64,000 nt of DNA from Heterohyrax brucei (taxonomy: Eukaryota > Chordata > Mammalia > Hyracoidea > Procaviidae): positions 8,250,001-8,314,000 of the forward strand of contig CM053162.1 in the NCBI GenBank assembly GCA_028571685.1. Reading direction: 5' to 3'. Shown piece after piece: positions 21,567 to 33,997 of this stretch; the stretch's first letter is position 1; every line of letters starts with the position of its first letter. The position numbers were made by a program, and so were the translations under genes. The notes below the pieces were generated by a model. It was not told the DNA's origin. It did no database searches and worked only from the letters and a program-made list of their open reading frames with translations.

Positions 21567-23160
21567 GTGTCCTCCAGCATGTGTCTGTCAGCTTGTTGCA
21601 CTGTGGGGACTTGTGTGTTGCTGTGATGCTAGGAGCTAGCCACCAGTATTCAAATACTAGTAGAGTCAACCATGGTGGGCAGATGTCACCTGAGCTTCGA
21701 GACTAAGCCAGACTAGGAAGAAGGACCAGGATCTGGCAGTCTACTGCTGGAAAAAAAAGAAAAAAAGAAAATTAGCTAGTGAAAACTTCATATGTAACAG
21801 CAGATATTTTCTGATTTAGTGACAGAAGATGTATTATTCAGGTTGGAAGATACTCAAAGGACAAATGAGAAAAGTTGCATCCTCAAAGATGAGTTGACCA
21901 TAATGATGTAAATGAAGTAAACGAAGATTTTGGGACCTTTACTTACTGATGTGGCACAACTCAAAATGAGAAGAAACAACTGCAAATATCCACTAATAAT
22001 AAAAAAAATAGAATGAAGAAAGTATGACTCTAGGAAAATTGGAAATCATCAGAAATGTTACAGAACATATGAACTTTGATATTTTAGGTGCCAGCAAACT
22101 GAAATGAACTTGTATTGGCCATTTTAAATCAGACAATTATATGGTCTACTATGCCGAGGGTGAAAAATTGAAAAGGAATAGTAGGGCATTCACCATTAAA
22201 AAAAAAAAAAAATTACAAGACCTCTTCTGAAGTATAATGTTGTCAGTGAAAGAGTAATATCCATATGCCTGCAAGGAATATCAGTTAATATGACTATTAC
22301 TGAAATATACATTCCAACCACTAAGGACAAAGATGAAGAAATTGAATGTTTTTACCAACTTCTACTGTCTGAAATTGATAAAACAGGCAATCAAGATGCA
22401 TTGATAATTTTTGATGATTAGAATGCAAAAGTTGGAAACAAAAAAGATTCTGTAGTTGGAAAATATGGCCTTGGTTACAAAAATGATGCTGGAGATCACA
22501 TGATAGAATTTTGCAAAACCAGCAACTTCTTCAATGCAAATATTTTTTCTCAACAACGTAAACTGTGACTATACACATGGAATTATCCAGATAGGATACA
22601 CAAGAATCAAATTGACTCCATCTTTGGGAAGAGATGATGGAAAAGCTCAAATCATCAGTCAGAACAAGGCCAGATGCTGACTGTGGAACAGACATCAATT
22701 GTTCATATGAAGTTCAAGCTGAAGCTGAATAAAATTAGAACAAGTCTATGAGAACCAAAGTACAACCTTAAATAAATCCCATCTGAACTTAGAGACTATC
22801 GTAAGAATAAATTTGATGCATTGCACATTAATGACTCAAGACCAGGCAAATTGCAGGACATCGTACATGAAGAAAGCAAAAAACTCATTAAAAGACACAA
22901 GAGAAAGACCAAAATGAATGCCAGATGAGACTCTGAAATTTGCTCCTGAATGTACAGTAACTAAAACAAAAGAAAGAAAAGAAATGATGATGTAAGAGTT
23001 GAGTACAATATCTCAAAAGGTGACATAAAAAGGTGAAGTATTATAACAAAATGTATGAAGACCATGAGACAAAAAACCAAAAGGTAAAAACACATTCAAC
23101 ATTTCTCAAGCTAAAAGAACTGAAGAAAAAAATTAATCCTCAATTTGTAGTAGTGAAGGT
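21567..23160 (+). mobile_element. RTE LINE, 5' half, inverted relative to the 3' half
   Basis: Forward-strand RTE starting with its 5' end at about 21,567 (catgtgtctgtcagcttg, ctgtgatgctaggagc, ccatggtgggcag). It continues through the leader and endonuclease region (cactactcaaaatgag-type text at 21,958, tattttaggtgccagc at 22,079, ggtctactatgccg at 22,144) and ends at about 23,160, close to the point where the reverse half begins. All frames are broken; ORF text can be followed only piecewise. A poly(A) run lies at 22,199-22,213. Confidence 0.88.
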
Positions 23161-23199
23161 TTCCTTTGCAATACTTCTTAAATTCAGTTTTTTGTTTTG

Positions 23200-23490
23200 C
23201 TTTGTTTTTAACTACAAACACCATGTCCTCAACTCAGGGAGACTTAAGAGCTCTGTTTCTGTTTCATTTCTTTCTCCTGCAGGCCTGTGAACTGCTTCCA
23301 GGAAGTAGCCCAGTACAACTGAAGAGCTCACTATGTTTGTTTCCATTCCCTCAGGAACTACTGATCCATATTGCTGCTGCTCAATGCCTGAAAAACACTG
23401 ATTCATATAAATAATACGTGATTTTCCAATTGTTTATGACAGGAACATATAGACCCTGTTATTACATCATAGCTTAGTGGAGAATTATTC
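23200..23490 (-). mobile_element. Ancient L1 (L1M) 5' leader fragment, reverse strand
   Basis: tcctgcaggcctgtgaac, tgcttccaggaagtagccc, ctgatccatattgctgctgctc and ccaattgtttatgacagg follow the reversed start of old L1M leaders. Short open frames on both strands are incidental. Confidence 0.5.
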
Positions 23491-23719
23491 TTACTATTTC
23501 TAAAAAAAATTTTCTCTCTTCTATGAAAATGTATCAGTCTGATATTTCAACTCATTAATATGATCTTCAGCTATACTTGTTTATCAAGTTTTCCTAATGT
23601 GTCATATCTTTCTATTACATCTTCACACCAGTTTATGACTCATTTTCCTTTACTTTCTTATTCCTGTTTCATACTGCAAATCTGCCATTTCCTATACATA
23701 CTTAATAATATTGTGTAAT

Positions 23720-23880
23720 GAAAATCCCAGTGCTGTTGAGTCAGATCCAACTCATAGTGACCCTAGAGGTCAGAAAAGAACTGCCCCATAGAGTTTCCAA
23801 GGAGCACTTGGAGGATTTAAACTACCAACCTTTTGGTTAGCAGATGTAGCACTTAACCTACTATGCCACCAGGATTTCCG
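23720..23880 (-). mobile_element. AfroSINE, reverse strand
   Basis: aaaatcccagtgctgttgag ... gaactgccccatagagtttcc ... ccttttggttagcagatg ... ccaccaggatttcc. Full-length body. Confidence 0.9.
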
Positions 23881-23884
23881 TATA

Positions 23885-24199
23885 ATAAAAGCATCAGTAA
23901 AATTCTTGTTAAAGTAATCTTTTTATAAATAAATCATCCTTTAAATTCTTTAACTTTTTAAATACTTCTAGATAGTAATTTCAAGTAACAGCTGCAAAGC
24001 TGACAAAGATTGCCACAATTTAAAGGAAATTTTCAAAATCCAGTACACATAAGTGAATCACAATATCCAGCATCCAACCAAAAATTACCAGGTATGCAAA
24101 TAAACATGAAAATATGATGCATGAAAAGGAGAAAAATCATCCAATAAAAACTGACAGTAAAAAATAAGTAAGTAGACAAGGATATAAAAAATACATGAT
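23885..24199 (+). mobile_element. Ancient L1M host element, piece 1 (start of ORF1 region)
   Basis: aaattttcaaaatccagtac, aatatccagcatccaacc, aaaaattaccaggtatgc and agacaaggatataaaaaa are the ORF1-start block of L1M. The text stops at an L1 5' end at 24,200 and picks up in register at about 34,711. The bases atataaaaaatacat (24,182-24,196) and atataataaaaacat (34,711-34,725) look like the two copies of a target-site duplication. The first 100 bases of this interval are less certain. Confidence 0.65.
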
Positions 24200-27100
24200 A
24201 GAGGAGGCAGGACCAAGGTGGAGGATTAGAAACACATCTACTCAATTCCCTCTGAGAACTAAGGCGTGGAATGGTAACTAAATGAAGCAGCATGGATATC
24301 CAGTGAGCTCTAGGATCTGACATATGGTTGTCAGATTTGACTAGGCATTAGTAATGGGATAATTATCTCTCTCAAAAACGAGGCAGTGGCTGCTGAGTCT
24401 TGCTTCTGCTGACTTACCATTTGGAGGACTACGGGTACTAACACCTTCTTTGTTATCCAGGAGGTGGACACTGGGTACTAACTGGCTATTATGGGGAACT
24501 GTAGTTCTTCAGTAAACAGTGTGTAGTGCAGCAGAGAGACTGAATGGCATAGACACATATTGAGAGGCCTACTAATGACTGAGGGTACCACTGTGCTTCC
24601 ACCCTCTCTTTTCTGAGCTGTGCCACAGATTCTGCTATTTTAAGACAGGAAGGGCAGCTCCACTAGGACGCCACTGTGCTCAGCTGGGAGGCAGTGTCAC
24701 ACAGCTGGGAGCCTTACCTGTGTCTGTTTCTCAAGTGGAGCAGCAGCCCCTGTCTGGCAAGTGCTTATCCAGCAGAAAAGCGGTGTTTGAGATGAATCGT
24801 ATCTAGAATTACAAGTGAGGCCTGGCAGAGGGTGGCAGGAAGGCCCTAACCTCTTCCTACTCAGAATCATGTGGGACTATATCAAGACCAATAATCTAAG
24901 AGACCTATACAAAAAGAACTACAAGATCTTACTGCCAGAATCTAAGAGACGTACATAAATGGAGATATCTACCATGCCCATGGATAGGTAGATTTAACAT
25001 TGTGAAAATGTCGTTTTACCCAAAGCGATCTACATATCCATTGAATTCCCAATACAACTTACAGTGACACTTTTTAATCAGATGGAGAAACAACCACCAA
25101 TTTTGTGTGCAAAGGGAAGGAACCCAGGATAACCAAAGCACTACTGAGGAAGAGGAATGCAGTCAGAGGCCTCCCACTACCTTACCGTAGACTTACTACA
25201 CTTCCACAGTAGCCAAAACAGCCTCGTACTGGTACTAAACAGACATAAAGATAGATGGAACAGAATTGAGACCCTTCAGGTGCCATCATCCTGTTATAAA
25301 TAGTTGATATTTGACAAAGGCCCTACGATTATAAAGTGGGGTAAAAACAGTCTCTGTAGCAAATGATGCTGGCAAAATTGGATATCCATATCTCACACCT
25401 TGCACAAAAACTAACTCAAATTGGATAAAATACCTAAGTATCAAAGCTAAAATGATAAAGATCATGCAAGAAAAAAATAGGGTCAACAATGGAAGTTTTA
25501 ATACCCAACTTAGACAGACTTAAAAGTCTGAGAAACAAAGTACTGTCAACAGAAAACAGATAAATGGAAAATACTAAGAATCACACAATTTTGCATCCAA
25601 AGGCTTTATCAAAAGAATTAAAAGACCATCTACATAATGGGAAAAAAATGTTGGACGGGCATCTGATCTCCATAATCTACAAGGTATTGCAAAATATTGA
25701 CAAGGGAAAGGTAAGTAAGCCAATTGAGTGATGGGCAGAGGAGATGGACAGATACTTCATGAAAAAGAACACCCAGGCAGCCAAAAGACATATGAGGAAA
25801 TGCTCACAATCATTAGCTGTTAAAGAAATCCAAATCAAAAAGACAATAAGATACCATCTCACTAATAAGGTTGGTGATGATCCCAAACACACAAAACAAC
25901 AAGTGTTGGAGAGGCCGTGGAGAAACTAGAACTCTCCTATACTGTGGGGGGGGGGGCTGTAAAATACTACAACCTCTGTGGATAGCAATTTGGCATTTCC
26001 TTAAAAAAAGCTGGAAATGGATACACCATTTGATCCAGTAATCCCACGGCTCAGAATATCCTACAGAGTCAAGGGCAATCACCTGAACAGATATATGCAC
26101 ACAAATTTTATTGCAGCATAGTCCACAATAGCTAAAAGTTGGAATCAACTCAGATGCTCAACAACAGATGAGTGGATAAACAAACTCTGGTATATATACT
26201 CAGTGGAACACTATGCAATGATAAAGAACAATGATTTTTGAAAGCATTTCATAAGCTGGTTTCATTTGGAAGACATTATACTGAGTGAAATTAGTCAGTG
26301 TCAGAAATATATATATATATATTTTATGAGACCCCCTACTATAAGGACTTAGGAAGAAACTCATCTGCAGAAGAAAATGCACTTTGATGGCTTCAAGGGA
26401 AGAGAAGGAGGGAGGGGTCTGGTCATAGATAAGATAGTTGATAGAAATTTGGTTGGGTGAAAGCAGTGACAGCACACAGTAGAAAGATCAACTTAATTGC
26501 ACTTCAACTAAATTGAAAACTTCTGATCTTAACCCAATACTGCAAGGATAGAATAGCAGGGGCAGAGGTCTTCAGACCATGCTCTCAGGGGACATCGAGG
26601 AGAATTGGCATTAACTAGCCTATTGCTAAGAAAGCCTTCTGTACTCCATATTGGTGAATAGCTTATGGGGTCTTAAAAGCAAGCAAGCTGCCATCTGAGG
26701 TACACCAAATAGTTCCAACTCAGCCAAAAGTGATGATAAAAAGGACAGCAAAGACATCAGTGAAAAAGGGCCCAGAGGACAGAAGGACCCATGGGAATGG
26801 GTCACTGTATCAACATGTGACCAGAAGAACCTGGTGATGCCTGGCTACCACCAATGACAGCCATGATGGGGATACAATGTCAAGTCACAGGGACAACATG
26901 AGAAAAAGTGGGGTGCACCTCAAGAACTCCAGTAAAACACTGCAACTGATGGCCCAAAGGCCTGGGGATTCCCCTAGGCAGGTGGTCCCTAGACCTGCTG
27001 CTGCCACTGACCAGAAAACATTATTGAGGTCAACTCCAGGGAAAGAAATGGATTGGACTCAGAGACATAATGTGGCCCTAGCATGTGTGTATTTTATGGC

Positions 27101-27318
27101 TCTGTGAGTCTATAGGATGCTGTTCTATGGGCCTTTTACTAGAAAGGAGAGGAGAGGGTGAAGAGGAGGGGACAGGAGATTGTTAACAGGATATGGCATG
27201 TATAAAACAGAAAGGAGGAGTGTGCTGTCACTGGGCAAGAAGAAGCTGCATATAGGCAGGCATGCAAATTTAATTTGGATTGTATACTTCCACTCAATCA
27301 CAATTAAAAAAAAAAAAA
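24200..27318 (+). mobile_element. L1 LINE copy C, forward, large internal deletion
   Basis: Starts with an L1 5' end (gaggcaggaccaaggtgg), has a 5' leader to about 24,870, then jumps straight to the last third of ORF2 (from about 24,885), followed by the 3' UTR (about 26,345-27,300) and a poly(A) tail at 27,304-27,318. The removed part (ORF1, endonuclease, most of the reverse transcriptase) would be several kilobases. A young-looking A tail and both ends are present. Confidence 0.85.
24885..26345 (+). pseudogene. L1 ORF2 C-terminal remnant in copy C
   Basis: Begins around the conserved R-D-L-Y-K-x-N-Y-K block after the reverse transcriptase (gacctatacaaaaagaactac). The stretch around 25,744-25,929 translates to [24 protein letters not shown], a hallmark of the ORF2 C-terminus, and cysteine-rich text follows near 25,900-26,000. 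A run of nine g at 25,947-25,955 shifts the frame. Several other frameshifts and stops are present. The C-terminal domain aids RNA binding in active L1; here it is only a relic. Confidence 0.8.
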
Positions 27319-27479
27319 AGAAGAGCTTTCAGTTTATGGTGAAGTCCAGTTAAAGTTGATTTATTTTCTACTCTGTGCTGTCACTGCATTCACCTAACCA
27401 AACTTCTATAAACTATCTAACTTATGATCAACCCTCTCCCTCCCTCCTCACCTTTGTAGCCATCAGAGTATTTAGTTTT

Positions 27480-30400
27480 GTATATGTTTATTTTTAAGTC
27501 CTTATAGCAGACATATACAATATTTGTCCTTTTGCCACTGACTGATTTCACTCATGTTATGTCTTCCAATAGAAACAAGGTTATGAGATGTTTCCTAAAA
27601 TCATCATTGTTCTTTACCATTGCATACTGTTCCATTGAGTATATGTACTATAGTTTGTTCATCCATTCATTTGTTGATAGCCATCTAGATTGATTCCATC
27701 TTTTAGGTATTGTAGACTGTGCTGCAATAAACATTCATGTGCCTGTATCTCTTCCTGTGACAGCCTTTGTTTCTATAGGGTAAATTCTGAGCAGTGGGGT
27801 TACTGGATCAAATGGTATACCTATTTCCAGCCTTTTAAGGAAGTGCCAGATTGTTTTCCAAAGATGTACCATTTTACAACTCCACCAGCAGTGTAGGAGA
27901 GTTCCCATCTTTATACAGCCTCTCCAGCATTTGTTGTTTTGTGTTTTTTGGATCATGGTCAACCTTGTTGGGGTGAGATGGTATCTCATTGTAGTTTTGA
28001 TTTGGATTTCTCTGATAGCTAGTGATTGTGAGCATTTCCTCATGTGTCTTTTGGCTGCTTGTCCTCTTTGGTGAACTGTCTGTCCATCTCCCTTGCCCAT
28101 CACTTAATTGGTGTATTTACCTTTTTCTTGTTGATATATTGCTGTCCCTTGCATATTTTGGAAATCAGATGTCAGTCTGACATGTAATTGCCAAATATTT
28201 TTTCCTATTCTGTAGGTGGTATGTTAACTCTTTTGATACAAAGTCTTTGGATGAGTAAAAATGTTTGCTTCTTAGCAGCTCGCATTTATCCATTTTCTCT
28301 TCTGTTGATTGTGCGTTGTCAGATTTTGAAGTTCATGAAAGGTGTGTATTAGAACGTCCATTGTTCATTCTATTTTTTCTTGCATGATCTTTATCATTTT
28401 AGGTTTAATATTTAGGTATTTGATCCATTTGAGTTAGTTTTTGTGTCAGACATGAGATATACATCTTGTTTCAGTTTTTTGCAGATGGATATCCAATTTT
28501 GCCAACACCATTTGTTAAAGAGAGTGTTCTTTATGCCAGTTTAAATTCTCAGGGCCTTTGTCAAATATCAACTGTTCATAAGAGAATGGTGATATCTCTG
28601 GGGTCTCAACTGTTTTCCACTGGTCATGTCTCTTTTTGTCCCAGTGCCAGGCTGTTTTGACTACTGTGGCAGTGTGATAGATTCTAGGGTCAGGTAGTGT
28701 GAGGCCTCCCACTGTGTTCTATTTCTTCATTAGTGCTTTATCTATCTGGGGTTTCTTTCCTTTTCAAACAATGTTAGTGATTTGTTTCTCCATCTGATTA
28801 AAAAATGACACTGGAATTTGGGGACTGCGTATGTAGATCACTTTGGATAAAATAGACATTTCACAACGCTAAGCTTTCCTATCCATGAGCAGGGTAGGGT
28901 TCTCCACTTATGTAAGTCTCTTTTAGTTTCTTGCAGTAAGGTCTTGTAGTCCCTATGTATAGGTCTCATATTTCTCTAGTTAGATTTATTCCTAGGTATT
29001 TTATCTTCTTGAGGGCTATAGTAAATAATATTGATTTGATGATTTCTTCTTTGATGATCTCTTTATTAGTATAAGGCAATCCTACTGATTTACTTATGTT
29101 TATCTTATATCCTGATACTTTGCTGAACTCTTCCATTACTTCCAGTAGTTTACTTATGGATTCTTTAGGATCATCTGCATAGACAATCATATCATCTGCA
29201 AATATGGATATTTTTACTTCTTGTTTGCCAGTGCTGATGCCATTTATTTCTTTTTCTTGTCTAATTGCTCTGGCTAGTACCTCAACAACAACATTGAGTT
29301 GAAGTGGTGAGAGTGTGCATCCTGGTCTATTGCCCATTCTCAAGGTGCATTCTTTCAGTGTCTCTCCATTCTGGATGATGTAGGCAGTTGGCTTTGAGTA
29401 GATGCCCCTTATTGCATTGGGGATTTCCCCTCTATTGCTATTTTGCTCAGAGTTGTGAGTATGAATGAGTATTGGACTTTGTTAAATGCCTTTTCTGTGT
29501 CACTTGACAAAATCAGGTGATTCTCATTCTTCATGCTATTTATGTGGTTGATCACATTAATTGTTTTTCTCATGATGCACCAGCCTTACATCCCTGGTAA
29601 GAACCGAACTTGGTCATCATGAATTATTTTTTGGTATGTTGTTGAATGATATTGACTAGGATTTTGTTAAAAAATTTTCCATCTAGGTTCATGAGTGATG
29701 CTGGTCTGTAATTTTCTTTTTTAGTGGGATCTTTCCCTGGCTATGGCATCACCGTTATGCTGCCTTCATAGAATGAATTGGGAGTCTTCCATCCCTTTCT
29801 ATGCTGTGAAATAGCCTCAATAGTATTGGAACTCTTCTCTAAAAGCTTGGTAGAATTCTGTGGTGAAGCCGTCTGGGCCAGGACTTTGGTTGGTAGTTTT
29901 TTGATGACTTTTTCAATCTCTTCCTTTATGGTAAATTTCTTAAGTTGTTCTACTTCTCCTTGTGACAATTTTGTTAGGGGAAATTAATCTAGAAATCTGT
30001 CCATTTTCCTCTAAGTTTTCCAACCTGTTAGAGTAATTTTTTTGTAGTATTCTGTTATGATACTTTTGATTTCAGTTGGGTCTGTTGTGACATCTCCCAC
30101 CTCATTTCTTATTCAGGTTATTTGTTTCCTTTCTTGTTTTCCTTTTGTAAGTTTAGTCAATGGTTTCTCAACTTTCTTGATCTTCTCAAAGAACTAGCTT
30201 TTGGTTTTGTTAATTTTTTTGATTGTTCTTCGGTACTCTAATTCATTTAGTTCTGCTCTAATATTTAGTGTCTGTTTTCTTCTGGTGCTGAGGGGTTCCT
30301 TTGTTGCTCTCTTTCTACTTCTTCAAGTTGTAGGGTTAGATTTTTGGTTTGGGCCTTTCTCTCTTCAAGATGTGTGCATTTATGGAGATAAAATGACCTC

Positions 30401-31520
30401 TGAACACTGCTTTTGCTATATCCCATAGATTCTGGTAGGTTTTAGTTTCATTCTCATTTGATCTTATAAATTTATTATTTTTATCCTGGATTCCTTCTAT
30501 AACACATGGCTTTTCGAGCAAGATGTCATATAGTTTCTATGAATTTTAATTTCTATGTATTTTTTTTCTGCTATTGATTTTGACTTTTATGGCTTTATAG
30601 TCTGAGAAGGTGCTTTTCAGTGGTTTGGATTTTGTTGAGTTTGCTTTATGTCCTAAGACATGGTCTATTCTGGATAATATTTCATGTGCATTGGAGAAGA
30701 AGTTGCACTTATCTGTTCATGGGTAAAAAGTTCTGTATATGTTGATAATGTCTAGTTGGCTAATTGTCACTATAAAATCTTCTATATCTTTACTAAGCTT
30801 TTTTCTGGATGATCTGTCCATTATTGAAAGTGAAGTACTGAAACCTCCAACTGTTACTGTGGAGTGATCTACCTCATTTTTAAGTGTTGTCAGTGTTTGT
30901 TCAATGTATTTAGATGCTCTGGTGTCAGATCCTACTCAACAGCACTTGGCACTTGGCTTTGGTGTTGGGGGCATAAATATTTAATATTGTTATCTCCTGC
31001 TTATGTACTGAACCTTTCAGCAATAAATAATGACCATCCTTGTCCACGATGATGGAGTTTACGTTAAAGTCTATTTTATCTGAGATTGCTCTTCTTTGTA
31101 TGTTGTTGGCTTAGTATATATTGTTCCATCCTTCGACTTTAAGTCTGTTCATATCTTTGAGACTGAGGTGTGTTTCTTATAAGCAACATATAGACAGGTC
31201 ATGTATTTTCATCCACGATACCACTTGCTGTCTCTTTATTGGAGTGCTCAGTGCTTTTACATTCAGTGTGATTACTGATAGGTATGCGTTTAGTGCTGTC
31301 ATTTTGATACATTTATTTTTATGTTGATGTTTTCTATGGTTTTCTTAATAATCTGTTCTGGGTCATTCTTCTTTATGGGTTTACTTTTCGTCTTTTTCAG
31401 TGTTTGTTTTACGTTTGTGGAGACTCCTGTATTATGCTTCTTCTTTTGGTATGTCACATTGTTATTTTCCTTTGTGGCTACCCCTATGATCCCTCTTAAC
31501 ATTCTAAGTTTAAACCACAC
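27480..31520 (-). pseudogene. L1 ORF2 of copy D, near full length but broken
   Basis: All ORF2 domains can be followed. The N-terminal endonuclease region lies at 31,520-30,560 and the linker at 30,521-30,336. The reverse transcriptase N-part is at 29,968-29,741 (SQGEVEQLKKF ... LPTKVLAQT). The palm is at 29,343-28,966, with NRPGCTLSPLQLNVVVEVLARAI and the intact catalytic box FADDMIVYADDP. The later part is at 28,712-28,515 (GGLTLPDPRIYHTATVVKTAW) and the C-terminus at 28,103-27,735 ([19 protein letters not shown]). At least six frameshifts or stops separate these. The catalytic aspartates survive although the protein as a whole cannot be made. A 30-base SINE fragment sits inside at 30,929. 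Confidence 0.88.
30929..30961 (+). mobile_element. Ultra-short AfroSINE 3' end inside L1 copy D
   Basis: tcagatcctactcaacagca followed by cttggcacttgg is the SINE 3' terminus. It is flanked by ctctggtg on the left (30,921-30,928) and ctttggtg on the right, a probable 8-base target duplication. Confidence 0.6.
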
Positions 31521-31799
31521 TTTAACTTCTGCATGTCTTTGTAATTTTCTTCATATCTTAAAAGGTCATAACTGCTGTAATATATTCCTCTTTTTAGTGT
31601 GATGGTGTCATAATTTGTATGTTATGATCATCAGTTCCTTTTTAATATTTGTAGCTTTGATTGAGCTTTGCGACTTCCCTAAGTGAATAGGATTCTGGAT
31701 GCTGTGTCTTGCATTGCCTCCTTAAGTATACACTTAGTGATTTTGTTTCTCTAAGCCAAGAGCTTCTTTCAATATTTCTTGCAGTTTGGGTTTGGGTTT

Positions 31800-32620
31800 T
31801 ACAAAATCTCTAAGCTTCTGTTTATCTGTGAATATCTTCATTTCATCCTTATATTTGAAAGATAGGTTTGCAGGATACATAATTCTTTGTCATAAGTTTT
31901 TTCTCTTTCAAGGCTTTGAATGTGTCATCCCACTGCCTCCTTGCTGACATCATTTCTGCCAAGAAGAGAGACAGAAGCCTGCAGGGCTTCTCTCTGAATG
32001 TCAGCTTTGCTTTCAGTCTCACTGTTATTAAGAGTTTCTGCTTATGTTTCATTTTATTAAGCTTGACTATGATATGTCTTGATGTCTTTCTTTTGGCGTT
32101 TAGTTTTGTGGCATCCCATACACGTCTTATATATCTATGTTCTCTTCTTTCATAAATTCAGGGAAATTTTCTGTCAGCAACTCAACAACAATACTCTCTG
32201 GGCTGTCCTGCCTGTTCAGAAACTCCAGTTGATCATAGATTATTCCTCTTGATGAAGTCCCACATGTTTCTTAACGCTTCTTCATTTTTCTTATTTCTTA
32301 CCTCTGATTTCTCCTCTTAAATGATGGTGTCAGTTGCTCTATCCTAAAGGTAACTAAGTCTGACTTCCATCTCCTCAATTCTGCCCTTTTAGCTTTGGAT
32401 TTAATTGTCTATTTCTGTAATTTTGTTATTGATCTGCTGGATTTCAGAACATTGATGCCCCAGCAGTTCAAATAGCTTGCTTAATTCTTCATTTTTCTCT
32501 GTTGCATTTTGTTTAATCTCCAGTTGGTTTTGATATATAATTCTTTTGTAGTGAACCTCTGATGATTTCAGACAGGCTTCTTCATGTGGGAAGTTTTTTG
32601 ATTATTTTGGGAGTTTTCTG
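31800..32620 (-). pseudogene. L1 ORF1 of copy D, broken
   Basis: The C-terminal domain is visible at 32,052-31,849, with SARRQWDDTFKALKEK followed by a frameshifted ...KPIFQI (normally ...AKLSFKYE). The N-terminal coiled-coil lies further right, around 32,300-32,560. Active ORF1p binds L1 RNA as a trimer. This copy has several stops and is not functional. Confidence 0.75.
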
Positions 32621-32629
32621 GAGCTGTCG

Positions 32630-33725
32630 TAGGGTATTTCTTTAAATGCTTAGCAATGGTCTATTTCCTATGGGTCATCTAGAGGGTGTTTAGTTTCTCT
32701 AGTGTTGCCTCAACAGAAGTTGTGATGTAGTTCTGAGAAGGGAGTTGGTTAACAGCCTCCTCTGTGTACTCTAGTGACTGGCTCCAGTGGACTCTCTGGT
32801 GTGGCAGGCTCCACCTCTTAGCTGGCAAAGATATCTCCCTACTTACAGAGTCACTCATGGGCCATCAACTGACCCTATGGTGTGGGTCAGTAAAAGCTGG
32901 AAGAGGTGGTTGGCTGCACAGTAGTCATTTCTTCAGGCAGTCTTATTTTGAAAAGCTAAAAGCTATTTGAGGGCTTCCAAAATCAGTCATTTCATCAGAT
33001 GTGGCAGGCGCTGCCTTATGGTTGAGAATGGAAACACCTCTTCAGCAGTCCCCAGATGCTATGATGTAGTTCAAAGTAGGGATGGGGTAGGTCCCTGCAG
33101 CACTCTTCTGTCATGCCTTACCCATAAGGAAACACAGTGCTAAACCCAGAATTTCTGCTTCAAAAGTGCTCCCCAGACTGGCACTGCCTCTCAGTCTGCG
33201 AATTAGCCATTTCTGAGGCCTGTGGCTGGATGACTCCACCTCCCAGCTGATCAAGATGGCATCAAATTCAAGCTACACCTCCTGCCAGGAAACAGCAGAA
33301 GCCATGGCAGAGCTCAGAAAAGAGAGGGTAGAGTGGCTGCAGTGCCCACATTCTGCCACCAGGCTCTTAAAACATGGCTATCCCACACACTGTCTCTCCT
33401 CTGTGGCACATACTGTCCACTTCAGTGTTGCTGCTCAGCACTTCCTCAGGATCATGCCTAATCCCTTCCTACCAGCCAATAAAAAGAAAAAAAAATGGAA
33501 GTGCCAACACCTTCAGTCCATGCAAGCAGGGAGGCAGCAGGAGTGGGGCTCAGTGAGAGAAGGAAGTTTCCCCTTTAGTGGCATGTACTTCAGTCTGACA
33601 GCCCTTGCCATGTCCTAGGGCCCAAGGGTGCTCAGAAAGCTCCACTCAATTATCAATCTAGGCCTTAGTTTTCAGAAGGAATTAGGAGACATGTGTCTAG
33701 TCTGCCATATTGGCTCCACTTCCAG
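32630..33725 (-). promoter_or_regulatory. L1 5' leader of copy D
   Basis: Same non-monomeric leader type as 2,020-3,119: shared text includes cctctgtgtactctagtgac, ctgaccctatggtgtgggtc, tgggtga-like ggatgactccacctcccagc and catgtgtctagtctgcca. The start motif is mutated (ccaatatggc in place of ccaagatggc). Promoter role inferred. Confidence 0.6.
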
Positions 33726-33997
33726 AAAGCTCCTCTAATTTCAACACAATATTGCAAGAATAGACCAGCAGGGGCAGGGTCTGGGGACCATGCTCTTGGG
33801 GGACATTGAAGTCAGTTGGCATAACTAGCCTATGTCTAAGAGAGTCTTCTGCACCCCATATTGGTGAGTGGTATCTAGGGGCTTAAAAGCTAATAAGCTG
33901 CCATCTGAGGTATACCAAATTGTCCCAACTCATCCAGAACAGATGGCTACCAAGAATAACAAAGGCACAAGCTAAAAAGAGCTCAGGAGACAGAAGG

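Larger units (their letters stand above)
27319..33725 (-). mobile_element. L1 LINE copy D, inverted 5' part (nearly complete L1)
   Basis: Reverse-strand L1 text from the start of the 3' UTR (27,319) through ORF2 (about 27,480-31,520), ORF1 (31,800-32,620) and leader (32,630-33,725) to the very 5' end near 33,720 (tctgccatattggc; the motif has changed from atct to atat). The remaining 3' UTR follows in opposite orientation at 33,726-34,710. The left end lies in the A-tail of copy C. Confidence 0.88.

Noticed and set aside
24850-24870. Polypyrimidine tract plus cag as a host splice acceptor
   Set aside because: It lies in an L1 leader with no flanking exon; a spliced product would not retain the tract.
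25947-25955. Run of g as a G-quadruplex or regulatory site
   Set aside because: A single homopolymer run within decayed L1 ORF2; it only shifts the frame.
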